Under the pieces are notes generated by a model. The model saw only the letters and a list, made by a program, of their open reading frames with translations, was not told where the DNA came from and did not search any database. Of a stretch of 62,059 bases of DNA, positions 35,419-44,377 are shown in pieces. Numbering within the stretch: the stretch's first letter is position 1; each line of letters starts with the position of its first letter. Source of the DNA: Actinomycetota bacterium (GTDB taxonomy: Bacteria; Actinomycetota; Geothermincolia; Geothermincolales; RBG-13-55-18); NCBI GenBank assembly GCA_028697145.1, contig JAQVFR010000017.1, forward strand, positions 1 to 62,059, given 5' to 3'. The position numbers and the translations under genes are program-made.

Positions 35419-36530
35419 AAGCGTTCGACATCCCTTTCCTGGACCTCTCGCGCCAGGATGCAGAGCTGGCCGCAGAGCTTAACGAGGCCTTCTCCCTCTT
35501 TCTGCGGCGGGGCATCCACGTGCTCGGCCCGGAGGTGTCCTCGCTCGAGAGCGAATTCGCCGCCTTCTGCGGTACCTCCGCGGGCGTCGGCTTGGCGTCG
35601 GGGACCGACGCACTGCTGCTCGCCCTCAAGGCCCTGGGCGCGCAATCCGGGGACGAGGTCATAACGCCCGCCCTCTCTGCCCCTCCTACGGCCGTTGCGG
35701 TATCCCTCGCAGGAGCGGTCCCCGTCTATACCGACATCGACGCCACGACACTCTGCATCGACCCCTCCCTGGTCGCGGAGAGGATCACCGCCCGTTCCCG
35801 TTTCCTGCTCGTGGTCCACCTCTACGGGCGCATGGCGGACATGGGGCCGCTGGCCGCAGTGGCACGCGAGCACGGGCTCATCCTGCTCGAGGACTGCGCC
35901 CAGGCCCACGGCGCCGCCGTCTCGGGGAAGGCGGCCGGGACCTGGGGACGTGCCGGCTCCTACAGCTTTTACCCCACCAAGAACCTGGGGGCCTACGGGG
36001 ACGGGGGCATGGTGGTCACGGACGACGCCGGGCTGGCAGAGCGCCTGCGCTCGCTGCGGGACTACGGTCGCATCGACCGCGATCGCCTCGGGGAGATTGG
36101 CTTCAACAGCCGCCTGGACGAGCTGCAGGCCGCCTTGCTGCGAGTGAAGCTCGGGCACCTGGAAAGGTGGAACCGGAGGCGGCGTGAGCTCGCGAGGCGC
36201 TACCTCGAAGGGCTTGACGGCTTGCCCTTGCGCCTGCCGCGATGGGACGGGGGCGAGGAGCACTGCTTTCATCTTTTCGTCGTGGAATGCGAGGAACGCG
36301 AGGCTTTGCGTTCGCACCTCGAGGAAAGGGGCATCCAAGCCGCGGTGCACTATCCCGTCCCGCTCCACCGGCAGCCCCCCTACAGGGACGGGGGAGCCCC
36401 CCCACGTTCCTTCCCCGTCACCGAGCGAGTGGCGGCGCAGGCGCTCTCGCTGCCCCTTTACCCTTACTTGAGAGAGGACGAGCAGGAAAGGATCGTGGAG
36501 GCCGTGCGTGATTTCTTCGGGGTCTCCTGA
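35415..36530 (+). CDS. DegT/DnrJ/EryC1/StrS-family sugar aminotransferase
   Basis: The protein is 371 residues. The PLP lysine is Lys189 in FYPTKNLGAYGDGGMVV, and the fold-I aminotransferase blocks LASGTDALLLAL, LLEDCAQAHGA and GFNSRLDELQAALL are present. Family members aminate keto-sugar nucleotides. The start is TTG 35415, overlapping the epimerase stop by four bases, with GAGAAAGG upstream. Together with the preceding genes this suggests synthesis of an amino sugar that the YfhO-GT2 protein could use. It converges on the nitroreductase with 7 nt between stops. Confidence 0.88.
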   Translation: MKAFDIPFLDLSRQDAELAAELNEAFSLFLRRGIHVLGPEVSSLESEFAAFCGTSAGVGLASGTDALLLALKALGAQSGDEVITPALSAPPTAVAVSLAGAVPVYTDIDATTLCIDPSLVAERITARSRFLLVVHLYGRMADMGPLAAVAREHGLILLEDCAQAHGAAVSGKAAGTWGRAGSYSFYPTKNLGAYGDGGMVVTDDAGLAERLRSLRDYGRIDRDRLGEIGFNSRLDELQAALLRVKLGHLERWNRRRRELARRYLEGLDGLPLRLPRWDGGEEHCFHLFVVECEEREALRSHLEERGIQAAVHYPVPLHRQPPYRDGGAPPRSFPVTERVAAQALSLPLYPYLREDEQERIVEAVRDFFGVS

Positions 36531-36537
36531 TGCGCGC

Positions 36538-37056
36538 TCACATATAGGTCGTGAGGCGACTGCAGCCCATCTTCCGCGGCGGGCGCGTCTCCCCAGCCGC
36601 GTATCCCATCAGGACAAGGGCCAGGGGCCGGATGTCCTTCGCAAGGCGCAGGATCCTGACCACGTCGTCCTCCCTGAAAGCCCCGACCCAGCAGCTTCCC
36701 AGCCCCAGGGCCGTCGCCGCCAGCAGCATGTTCTGAACCGCCGCCGCAGTATCCTGGACGGAGTAGAGCTCGATCCCCCTCTTCCCGTAACTCAGGGAGT
36801 GCGCAGCCAGGTCGGCGCATACCACGATCACCACCGGCGCCTCGGCTACGAAACCCTGGCCTAGCGCGGCGGCCGCCAACGCTTTCTTCACCTCCGCCTC
36901 CCCGACCACGACGAAACGCCATGGCTGCACGTTTCCGGCCGAGGGCGCCAGGCAACCGCAGCGCAGGACCTCCTCAACCAGCTCTCCGGGCACGTCGCGT
37001 CCCGCCTCGAATGAGCGTACGCTGCGCCTCTCCTCCATGGCCTCGAAGACGTCCAT
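36538..37056 (-). CDS. Nitroreductase family flavoprotein
   Basis: The protein is 172 residues. It begins MDVFEAMEERRSVRSFEAG with the FMN-binding RRSVR, then APSAGNVQPWRFVVV and TAAAVQNMLLAATALGLGSCWVGAF. These fit an FMN-dependent NAD(P)H nitroreductase or related dehydrogenase; substrate unknown. The start overlaps the P1-peptidase stop in TAATG, so the two are translationally coupled. GGAGGAG precedes the ATG. Confidence 0.9.
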   Translation of the reverse strand: MDVFEAMEERRSVRSFEAGRDVPGELVEEVLRCGCLAPSAGNVQPWRFVVVGEAEVKKALAAAALGQGFVAEAPVVIVVCADLAAHSLSYGKRGIELYSVQDTAAAVQNMLLAATALGLGSCWVGAFREDDVVRILRLAKDIRPLALVLMGYAAGETRPPRKMGCSRLTTYM

Positions 37057-38018
37057 TACCTCTCTCCTCCCCAGACCAGGTCGGCGTTGGCCGGGATGCC
37101 CGCCACCGACTCCGCGTAGAGAACGGCGTTGCGCACTGCCCGCGACACGGCCACGGAGCCTATCACGCCGACCATGTCCGCGGAAGCATCGACCTGGCCG
37201 GTCGCTGCGGCGAAGACCAGGTCGCCGTCGAGCTTGGTGTGGCACGGCGAGATGGCCCGGGCGAAGCCGTTGTGACCTCTCTGTGCCACCCAGTTGACGT
37301 CCGTCTTGGACAGCCTGGCATTGGTCACTATCACCCCCAGGGTGGTGTTGGTAAGGGGCGGGGATTCGCAGGTGGCGCAGAGTATGTTCTCGATGCACGC
37401 CTCGGTACAGGCAAAACCGCCCTCGGGGGCGCGAGCGCCGGCGATGATCTCGCCCTTCCCGTCCACGACGTCACCGAAGGCGTTCACCACGACAAGCGCG
37501 AACACCTTCAGGGCACCAGCCTCGATAAACGCCGTTCCCAGGCCGCTCTTGGTGCAGCTCGCCGGCCCGAACATCATCCCCACCGTGGCCCCCATGCCCG
37601 CGCCCAGGTTCCCCTGCCGGGTTATATCATCCGAGGCGTCCTGGCAGGCGCGGTAACCCATCTTGGCATCGGGACGGGCCATGGGATCTCCCACCCCCAG
37701 GTCGAAGATGACTGCGGCGGGGACTATGGGCACCCGCGCCACCCCGGTCTCAAAACCTATGCCCTGCTCCTCCAGGTATCTCACCACTCCCACGGTCGAA
37801 GCAAGGCCAAAGGCGCTGCCCCCCGAGAGCACGAAGGCATGTACCTCCTCCACCAGGTTGACGGGGTTGAGCAGGTCCGTCTCGCGCGTGCCGGGAGCCC
37901 CTCCGCGCACGTCGACGCCCCCCTTGCCACCCGGGGGAAGCAGGACTACGGTGCACCCCGTGAGGCCTGTTTCGTCCTGGGCATGTCCCACCTTTACGCC
38001 ATCGATAGTGAAGGCCAT
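37056..38018 (-). CDS. P1 family (S58/DmpA-NylC-like) peptidase
   Basis: The protein is 320 residues. It begins MAFTIDGVKVGHAQDETGLTG, typical of P1 peptidases, and carries GSAFGLASTVGVVRYLEE. The likely self-cleavage site and N-terminal nucleophile is in LTNTTLGVIVTNA, the position of the active Thr in the NylC branch (Ser in DmpA). These N-terminal-nucleophile hydrolases cleave unusual amides or N-terminal residues. Physiological substrate is unknown. GGGAGGAGG precedes the ATG. Confidence 0.9.
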   Translation of the reverse strand: MAFTIDGVKVGHAQDETGLTGCTVVLLPPGGKGGVDVRGGAPGTRETDLLNPVNLVEEVHAFVLSGGSAFGLASTVGVVRYLEEQGIGFETGVARVPIVPAAVIFDLGVGDPMARPDAKMGYRACQDASDDITRQGNLGAGMGATVGMMFGPASCTKSGLGTAFIEAGALKVFALVVVNAFGDVVDGKGEIIAGARAPEGGFACTEACIENILCATCESPPLTNTTLGVIVTNARLSKTDVNWVAQRGHNGFARAISPCHTKLDGDLVFAAATGQVDASADMVGVIGSVAVSRAVRNAVLYAESVAGIPANADLVWGGER

Positions 38019-38097
38019 GACCTCCTCCCTTCCAACCCCTCGCGCGACAGGCCGGATCGCAGTATATCGGGGCGAACTGCGGGCACCGCGCGCGGCT

Positions 38098-39573
38098 CTA
38101 GTCCCCGAAGCGGATAAGGTCCGCCGCGAACCTCAAGGCCTCCTCCCGTGTCTTGAGCGCTCCCTCCAATTGGGCAATGCGCACTTCCTTGAGGATCTCG
38201 CCGATGGCGGGCCCTTCTGCGAGCCCGAGCTCCCGCATGAGATCGCGGCCCCCAATTAGCGGGGCAACGTCCTTTTCCCTGAAATAGGCGTCCAGCAGCA
38301 GATCGCAGGTTGCGATGTAGGCCTCCCGTTCCTCGGGCGTGTTGAGGGGCCCCTGGGTGGCCAAACGGTCCGCCGTCGACAGGAGGACCACGTCCACGAG
38401 CTCTTCCCCCAGCCTGGTTACCATCTTTCTCCGCTGACGCTCCGAGGCGTGCTCCGGCAAGGTGATCCCGATATCCATGTGCCTGCCCACGGTGCAGGCC
38501 AGGTAATCGGTGGCCCTGCGGGAGAGACGCAACCTCTCCGCGAGCCTCAGGACCGCATCCTGGCTGTATTTCTGATGGGAGTAGAAATGGATGCGCCCCG
38601 AGTCATCCCGTGTCAGGGTCTTCACTTTCCCGGTGTCGTGATATAGCGCGGCCAGGCGCAGAAAGGAGCTTCGCGGCTGCAGGTCCTGCAGGGTCTGCTG
38701 CATATGCTCCTCGATCCTCTCGGCGTGTCGCGGGAAAGCCTTCCCCGGATCCTGCAGCAGGTCGTCCAGCTTCTCCAGGGTGAGCAGTGTATGCGACCAT
38801 ACGTCCAGGTGATGATAGGCGTTCTGTTCCAGGCCCACCGTTTCCGTCAGATCCGGGAAAACGTACTGCAGCAGCCCCGTGGATTCGAGCTCCGCGAAGA
38901 TGCGGGCGGTCTCGGGGTAAAGCAGGGTCTCCACGAGCTCAACCGTTATCCTCTCCCCGGGTACCTTGGTCACCAGGGGCGCGTATTTCCTCATGTGGTT
39001 CAGGGTGCGCTCCTCGTATTCCAGCCCGAGCAAGTGCCGGAAGCGCATGGCCCTCATCAGGCGAACCGGATCCATGAGGAAAGACTCGTTTGAGCATTCA
39101 CGCAGGATACCGCGGGAGAGGTCACGCCAGCCGTAATTCTTGTCTATGAGGTCCCTCGGCAGGCGCAGTTCCTCGCGCACGAGCCTCTCGAGGTCGACGG
39201 CCATGGCATTGATGGTGAAGTCACGGTAGGACAGGTCCTCCTCGACGCTTATCCCCCTGATGGGCGCGAAGTCCAGGGTACGCCTGCGGCCGTCCCCGTC
39301 GATGACCACGCGGTACGTCCTCTCTTCCTCGTGGAGGAGGAACCCCTTTCCGTCCCATCGCGAGGCCACCTCCATCGCCACTTCCCCGGGATCTACCGAG
39401 GTGATGAAGTCGATGTCCTGCGCCACATCTCCGAGGAAGTAGTCCCTGAGATAGCCTCCTACCAGGTATATCTCCCTCCCGCCCAGGGAAGCGAGGTAGG
39501 CAAGGAGCGATCCGAGAAAGGGATCGATATGGCTAAGGTCATCCAGGGTCAGAGTATTGGGGAGGACCTTCAA
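38098..39573 (-). CDS. CCA tRNA nucleotidyltransferase / poly(A) polymerase family with HD domain
   Basis: The protein is 491 residues. The nucleotidyltransferase head has YLVGGYLRDYFLG and the catalytic DIDF aspartates, then YRDFTINAMAVD and LMDPVRLMRAMRF. The C-terminal half has an HD-type motif, LAALYHDTGKVKTL, and a second His-containing segment. It adds or repairs the 3'-CCA of tRNAs; the HD domain may give phosphatase/phosphodiesterase activity. The start is TTG with AAGGAGGG ideally placed. It lies within the alr-to-tsaE interval, beside the repeat cluster. Confidence 0.92.
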   Translation of the reverse strand: MKVLPNTLTLDDLSHIDPFLGSLLAYLASLGGREIYLVGGYLRDYFLGDVAQDIDFITSVDPGEVAMEVASRWDGKGFLLHEEERTYRVVIDGDGRRRTLDFAPIRGISVEEDLSYRDFTINAMAVDLERLVREELRLPRDLIDKNYGWRDLSRGILRECSNESFLMDPVRLMRAMRFRHLLGLEYEERTLNHMRKYAPLVTKVPGERITVELVETLLYPETARIFAELESTGLLQYVFPDLTETVGLEQNAYHHLDVWSHTLLTLEKLDDLLQDPGKAFPRHAERIEEHMQQTLQDLQPRSSFLRLAALYHDTGKVKTLTRDDSGRIHFYSHQKYSQDAVLRLAERLRLSRRATDYLACTVGRHMDIGITLPEHASERQRRKMVTRLGEELVDVVLLSTADRLATQGPLNTPEEREAYIATCDLLLDAYFREKDVAPLIGGRDLMRELGLAEGPAIGEILKEVRIAQLEGALKTREEALRFAADLIRFGD

Positions 39574-40143
39574 ATTCCCTCCTTCTTGCGTTCAGCGCTG
39601 CCCCGCCTCAACATTATAGCTCATGGATGACCGAGAATTGGAGTAAGCCCGAGAACCGGGGATCGGTCGTCTGGCACGAACGTGCATATGAGCGGTTAAG
39701 GTGAAGGGGGCGTTCCGGGTGTCGCCAATAGTAAAGACACGCTGGCCCGGCGGATGAGGCGTTCGGGCGAAACTTAGGTCTGTGCTGCCACCGCGCCCGA
39801 GAACTACCGGCTCGGACTGCCTCATCGACATGTGCATCGATGTGGTCGTTAAAACCTCATTCCGGCCGGGTGTCGCTTATATAAATACACCCTGCCCGAG
39901 AACCGGGGATCGGTCGTCTGGCACGAACGTGCATATGAGCGGTTAAGGTGAAGGGGGCGTTCCGGGTGTCGCCAATAGTAAAGACACGCTGGCCCGGCGG
40001 ATGAGGCGTTCGGGCGAAACTTAGGTCTGTGCTGCCACCGCGCCCGAGAACTACCGGGTCGGTATCCGCGAGGCTTTGCGAGCGGGACCGTTACCAGGAG
40101 GCTCGGGCCGTTCATACATCGCCCGAACGCCCAGCTTCCCGGG
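39574..40143. repeat. Gene-free repeat cluster with a 164-bp perfect direct duplication
   Basis: The segments 39647-39810 and 39894-40057 are identical over 164 bp and 247 bp apart. Each begins GCCCGAGAACCGGGGAT and ends GCCCGAGAACTACCGG. Only the second copy runs on into the complete structured repeat (40042-40108); the first breaks off there. The short open frames here are made of repeat sequence and are not credible genes. Confidence 0.92.
40042..40108. repeat. Structured palindromic repeat, locus 2
   Basis: Outer stem GCCCGAG (40042-40048)/CTCGGGC (40102-40108) and inner stem CGGT/ACCG carry the same TT bulge (40091-40092) as the copy at 24493-24563. CCGGGT pairs with ACCAGG with one mismatch. 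The loop has the same GCGAGGCTTTGCGAGCG core (40068-40084). Between copies the outer stem changes from G-C to A-T pairs and loses one pair while staying paired. Confidence 0.75.
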
Positions 40144-40563
40144 CTAGTCCCGTGTCCAGTAGACGCGCGCGAAATCGGAGTGGTGCTGCCACTGTATGTC
40201 GAGATGGCCGGAGAACGCCTTCTCGAACTCCTTCCCGAGCCGCTCGGCCAGGACGCGGTCGGTGGTCTCGATCATGATCTCTTCTTTCTTCTCCTCGATA
40301 TGATAGATGCGTGCGGCGATATTCTTGCGCAGTTTTTTCTGCGCCACGCTGCGTATGAGGTTCTTCGCTTCCTCCCGATGCTTATCGATGAAATCCCCCC
40401 TGAGATAGACCACGCCGTCAACCTGACCTTTTGCCACCCTCTCGCAGCCGGGGCACAGGTGCTTCTCCCACCCGTTGCCCTTCATGGCCTTGGCCCTGAC
40501 CGCCTCGTCGAAGTCCCATTTCTGGTCGATGCAAACGGCATAGCAGGAAGGACAAATCTTCAT
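40144..40563 (-). CDS. BCAM0308-like zinc-ribbon protein
   Basis: The protein is 139 residues. N-terminal cysteines (Cys4, Cys7) and a second pair (LCPGCERV) form a zinc ribbon resembling that of NMD3-type proteins, as in the BCAM0308 family. The C-terminal half is charged and mixed alpha/beta (IYHIEEKKEEIMIETTD). No function is established. The ribosome site GAAGGAGGA precedes the ATG. The THEP1-like NTPase gene ends 32 nt upstream, and the two may be co-transcribed. Confidence 0.75.
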   Translation of the reverse strand: MKICPSCYAVCIDQKWDFDEAVRAKAMKGNGWEKHLCPGCERVAKGQVDGVVYLRGDFIDKHREEAKNLIRSVAQKKLRKNIAARIYHIEEKKEEIMIETTDRVLAERLGKEFEKAFSGHLDIQWQHHSDFARVYWTRD

Positions 40564-40595
40564 AATCCTGTTCCTCCTTCAGGCTCCACGGAAAA

Positions 40596-41132
40596 TCATC
40601 TGTCCGTTAAGATCCTGCGTATAGACCCATATATCACCTCCAACAGGGCTTCACGGTTCGCGGGACCGAGCGCGTACACGGAGACGTCATCCCTGGAAAG
40701 GATATCGGCCAGGAATGCGTCGTTCCCGGAATGCGCCGTGGCCAGCAGGGGCACGGGCGCATCAAGAAGGTCCTTGAGGGTTGAACGGAAAGCGGCAGAG
40801 AACAGTTCCATGCGTCCGATCTCGTCTATTATCATCACGTCCGCCCCCGCCCCCCCTTCCAGGGCACGCAGGGCTATCCTCTCGAACGACGCGACGTCAA
40901 CGCCGTATTTCCCTACCCGTTGTCCTCCCTTGTAAGCGACGTGTGCAAGAATACCGGCATCTCCCCCCAGGTCTCGTACCTGGAACCCGATGCGATCGCG
41001 GCCTTCCCTTATCTCCTCGGTCACGAATCCCGCCGTCTTGAACCCGTGCTGGGCGAACCGCTCGACCAACCTCACCACAAGGGTGGTTTTACCGCTTCCG
41101 GGCCTTCCCGTTACCAGGATGTTATCTGACAT
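40596..41132 (-). CDS. THEP1-like nucleoside-triphosphatase
   Basis: The protein is 178 residues. Walker A ILVTGRPGSGKTTLVVRL (9-17), the conserved GFVTEEIREG, and Walker B MIIDEIGRMEL identify the NTPase family of human NTPCR and Aquifex THEP1. These hydrolyse various NTPs slowly and are not well understood physiologically. ATG 41132 follows AGGGGGCGG; a longer frame upstream has no site. Confidence 0.9.
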   Translation of the reverse strand: MSDNILVTGRPGSGKTTLVVRLVERFAQHGFKTAGFVTEEIREGRDRIGFQVRDLGGDAGILAHVAYKGGQRVGKYGVDVASFERIALRALEGGAGADVMIIDEIGRMELFSAAFRSTLKDLLDAPVPLLATAHSGNDAFLADILSRDDVSVYALGPANREALLEVIYGSIRRILTDR

Positions 41133-41224
41133 CCGCCCCCTTGTCCTTCGCGGATGGGGCAAGCCGTGGCTTTCATGCCGGCGGTTATTCCGCTCGATAA
41201 TAATAATCTACCCCGGGAGACGTT

Positions 41225-42358
41225 TTATAAACGGTTGAGATATATGCGCGGGACTCGTTTTCCTATGCCGCACACGACCTCGTAGTTTATGGTTCCACGC
41301 TCCTCGGCCATGCGTTCCACGCCGATATCCTCCATCCCGTACCCGCCGATGATCGTGGCTTCCTCGCCAGGTTCATACAGGTCGTCCCCCAGGTCGACCA
41401 TGCACAGGTCCATGCAGACGGTACCGACCTGTGGATAGCGCCTGCCGGCGATGAACACCTCCCAGCGGTTCGATAGATCGCGCGAAAGCCCGTCCGCGTA
41501 GCCGATGGGCAGGACCGCGATCCATGCGTCGCGCTCGCACTTGTAGGTGAGCCCATAGCTCACTCCCTCGGCCTCGCATGCCCTGAAGACGTGGCCTACC
41601 TCCGTCTTCAGAGAGAGCGCCGGCCGCAGGTCCAGGGAACCGCGAAATCCTGCGCCCGGCAGGAGCCCGTACATGGCGATGCCCAGGCGTATCATCTCCA
41701 GGCGAGACTCCGGAACGGATATGGCCGCTCCCGAAGCCGCCGCGTGCCTCAGCGGGATCCTCAGTCCCGCTTCCTCCACCTCCTGGAGAACCTGCCGGAA
41801 GGTCTCCCATTGCCGTAAGGTGAAGGTGTCGCCGGGAAGCGATGCGTTGGCGAGATGGGTGTAGATGCCCTCGACCTCCAGTCCCCGCAGGGAAGCCACC
41901 TCTCCCGCCAGCGCGGCCGCTTCCCGCGGGCTGGCCCCCACGCGGTGCATACCAGTATCGACCTTGATATGCACGTCGACCTTCGCGCCCTTCGCGGCTG
42001 CGGCACGCGAGAGCGCATGCGCGTATGGCCGCGTGTACACCGTGGGGACCAGGCTCAGCTCGACCACCCTCGCGGCGGCTTCGGGGGGCGGTTCGAAGAG
42101 GAGGTGGATGGGTTCGCGCAAGCCGGCGGCCCTCAGCTCTTCTCCCTCCTCGACCAGCGCCACCCCCAGGCGGCTCGCCCCCGCCTGCAGGGCGGCGCGG
42201 GCAGATTCCACCGCGCCGTGTCCGTAGCCGTCCGCCTTGACGACGGCCATGACCCGACACGTCGCGCCCACCAGCTCGACGAAGAGGCCCACGTTGTGCC
42301 GGATGCACTCCAGGTCAACCTCCGCGCGGGTCGGCCGCCATGAACCCCTCCCGTCCAT
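41225..42358 (-). CDS. alr: Alanine racemase
   Basis: The protein is 377 residues. PLP lysine is Lys41 in VVKADGYGHGAVE; the catalytic tyrosine region SYGLTYKCERDAWIAVLPIGYADG and VGTVCMDLCMVDLG are intact. It makes D-alanine for peptidoglycan. It follows the CBS-domain gene by 7 nt and lies in the actinobacterial glmS-acpS-nnr-alr block, so it is co-transcribed with cell-wall and cofactor genes. GAGGGGT precedes the ATG. Confidence 0.96.
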   Translation of the reverse strand: MDGRGSWRPTRAEVDLECIRHNVGLFVELVGATCRVMAVVKADGYGHGAVESARAALQAGASRLGVALVEEGEELRAAGLREPIHLLFEPPPEAAARVVELSLVPTVYTRPYAHALSRAAAAKGAKVDVHIKVDTGMHRVGASPREAAALAGEVASLRGLEVEGIYTHLANASLPGDTFTLRQWETFRQVLQEVEEAGLRIPLRHAAASGAAISVPESRLEMIRLGIAMYGLLPGAGFRGSLDLRPALSLKTEVGHVFRACEAEGVSYGLTYKCERDAWIAVLPIGYADGLSRDLSNRWEVFIAGRRYPQVGTVCMDLCMVDLGDDLYEPGEEATIIGGYGMEDIGVERMAEERGTINYEVVCGIGKRVPRIYLNRL

Positions 42359-42365
42359 GGACCCC

Positions 42366-42827
42366 TCAACCCCCGGTGAGGGTCTTGAGGATGTCGGTCC
42401 TGGTGATTATGCCCCGAAGGACCCGGTCCTCTTCCACCAGCACGTATTCGAGGTCTTTGTCCACCATCAGGGTAGCCACCTTCTCCACGCTGTCCTGGGG
42501 GCTCACCGCCTCGTATTCCTCCTCCATGACGTCCTGTGCCACCGCGCCGACCGCCTGCCGCAACTCTTTCTCGAAACGTTTGAGCGACGTAGGCAGCATG
42601 ATGTAGCTGTCCAGGAAATGAACGAAGGTGGGGAAATGGATCTTGGCGTCCTGGTGGACCAGGTCCTCCTCGTCCACGACGCCCAGCACCTTGCCGCCTT
42701 CGTCGACGACCGGAAGGCAGCGGACGCGGTTGTCCAGCATGATCTGGGCGAGCTCCTTTACCGGGGTATCGCGGTCTACGGTCAGGGGGTTGGCGCTCAT
42801 GAGGTCTTGCGCCGTTTTCACGTCCAT
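42366..42827 (-). CDS. CBS-domain-pair protein
   Basis: The protein is 153 residues made of two CBS motifs: MSANPLTVDRDTPVKELAQI...LPVVDEGGKVLGVVDEEDLV and DVMEEEYEAVSPQDSVEKVATLM...GIITRTDILKTL, joined by a 50-residue linker. CBS pairs bind adenine nucleotides and act as switches, but no effector domain is present. It overlaps the nnr stop by 10 nt and precedes alr by 7 nt, an unusual insertion in this otherwise standard block. Role unknown. Confidence 0.9.
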   Translation of the reverse strand: MDVKTAQDLMSANPLTVDRDTPVKELAQIMLDNRVRCLPVVDEGGKVLGVVDEEDLVHQDAKIHFPTFVHFLDSYIMLPTSLKRFEKELRQAVGAVAQDVMEEEYEAVSPQDSVEKVATLMVDKDLEYVLVEEDRVLRGIITRTDILKTLTGG

Positions 42828-44377
42828 CGCTCCTCCTCTCTTTCTCGCAGCAACCCCGACAACGCCAGGGGCAGGTGTGAGATGATGTCTCCGGCCACCA
42901 TGCCGAGGGGTCCCACCATGTGTGCCGCCAGTTCCGCCGCCTTGCCGTGGATAAAAACGCCGCACAACGCCGCGTGCAGGGGCTCCAGACCCTGGGCGCA
43001 CAAGGCAGCAGTGCACCCGGTGAGTACATCGCCGCTGCCCGCCGTGGCAAGGCTCGGCAGCGCCAGCGTGTTCACGTAAATCCTTCCGTCCGGGCTCGCC
43101 ACCAGGGTATTGGCGCCTTTCAGCACGGTGGTGCAGCCGAACCTGCCGGCCGCCTCCGCCGCGGAGGCCATGCGTGAGGACTGGATATCTCCCGCCCTGC
43201 GCCCCAGCAGACGTCCCAGCTCACCGGGGTGAGGGGTTATCACCGTTGCGGCTTCCCTGGCGGACAGGAAGTCGGCGCGCGGCGCGGCGCAGTTGATGCC
43301 GTCCGCGTCGAGGACCACGGGCTTGCGCGCCCGTCTCAACAGGCCCTCGACCACCTCGCAGGTGGCGGTCGCCGTACCCACCCCCGGTCCGATGGCGAGC
43401 ACGTCGTAATCCTCCAGCTTGTCCAGCACGATATCCAGCGCCTCTGCGGCGATGTATCCAGCTCCCGCGTCAGGCAAAGGGATGGTCATGACCTCGGTGA
43501 GCTTGACCTCCATGACGGGGTTGAGCGAAGCGGGGACCGCGAGCGTAACCACTCCCGCTCCCGAGCGCATGGCCGCCCGGGAACAGAGCGCGGCGGCCCC
43601 GGTGAGTCCCACCGATCCCGCCACCACCAGCACGCGACCGCTGCTGCCCTTGTGGGCGTCGAGGCCGCGGCGCGGCAGCAGCTCCGCGACCATCCCGGCT
43701 TCGATGGTGAACATCTCGCTCTCCACCACGTCTTGAAGGAGGCGGGCGGGTATGCCGATATCCACGACGACGATGTCGCCCGTAAGTTCCGCCCCGGGAA
43801 AGAGATAGAGGCCCGCCTTCGGCCATGCGAAGGTCACGGTCCGCACGGCTCTCACGGCGGGGCCAGCCACGCCGCCCGTTTCCGCATCGACACCCGAGGG
43901 CACGTCCACCGCGAGCACCGGAGCCCCGCTGGCGTTGATGGCCTCGATGGCCGCCGCGAACTCTCCCTCCGCGGCTCCGTGGAAACCGGTCCCGAAGATG
44001 GCGTCTATGACGAGGTCCGGTCCCCACATATCCCCGGCAAGCCCTGGAGCGGCGCCCGCGACCTCTCCGCCCTCCGCGACGAAGCGACGATGATTGGCGG
44101 CGGCGGCGGCGGAGAGCTCGTCCTCCCGGCCAAGCAGGTAGACCTTCACTTTGGCTCCCCATGATGCGAGGTAGCGGGCGGCCACGAAACCGTCTCCCCC
44201 GTTGTTCCCCTTTGCGGCAACAACGTATATCGTCTTGCCGGCGCACAGGCCGAGGATGTCCCGTGCCTGCTCGGCCACGAACCTCCCCGCCCTCTCCATG
44301 AGGTCCAGGGAGGGTATGCCCTCCTCTATCGCCCTGCGGTCCAGGGCGGCCATCTCGCGCGGCAGCACCACCCTCAT
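42818..44377 (-). CDS. nnr: Bifunctional NAD(P)H-hydrate epimerase / ADP-dependent dehydratase
   Basis: The protein is 519 residues. The N-terminal epimerase (YjeF_N) has VVAAKGNNGGDGFVAARYL and VDAIFGTGFHG; the C-terminal dehydratase (YjeF_C) has HKGSSGRVLVVAGS, ITPHPGELGRLLG and ATAGSGDVLTGCTAAL. The fusion repairs NADHX and NADPHX and is the usual bacterial arrangement. Its start overlaps the acpS stop in ATGA. An in-frame extension upstream lies over acpS and is spurious. Confidence 0.95.
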   Translation of the reverse strand: MRVVLPREMAALDRRAIEEGIPSLDLMERAGRFVAEQARDILGLCAGKTIYVVAAKGNNGGDGFVAARYLASWGAKVKVYLLGREDELSAAAAANHRRFVAEGGEVAGAAPGLAGDMWGPDLVIDAIFGTGFHGAAEGEFAAAIEAINASGAPVLAVDVPSGVDAETGGVAGPAVRAVRTVTFAWPKAGLYLFPGAELTGDIVVVDIGIPARLLQDVVESEMFTIEAGMVAELLPRRGLDAHKGSSGRVLVVAGSVGLTGAAALCSRAAMRSGAGVVTLAVPASLNPVMEVKLTEVMTIPLPDAGAGYIAAEALDIVLDKLEDYDVLAIGPGVGTATATCEVVEGLLRRARKPVVLDADGINCAAPRADFLSAREAATVITPHPGELGRLLGRRAGDIQSSRMASAAEAAGRFGCTTVLKGANTLVASPDGRIYVNTLALPSLATAGSGDVLTGCTAALCAQGLEPLHAALCGVFIHGKAAELAAHMVGPLGMVAGDIISHLPLALSGLLREREEERWT

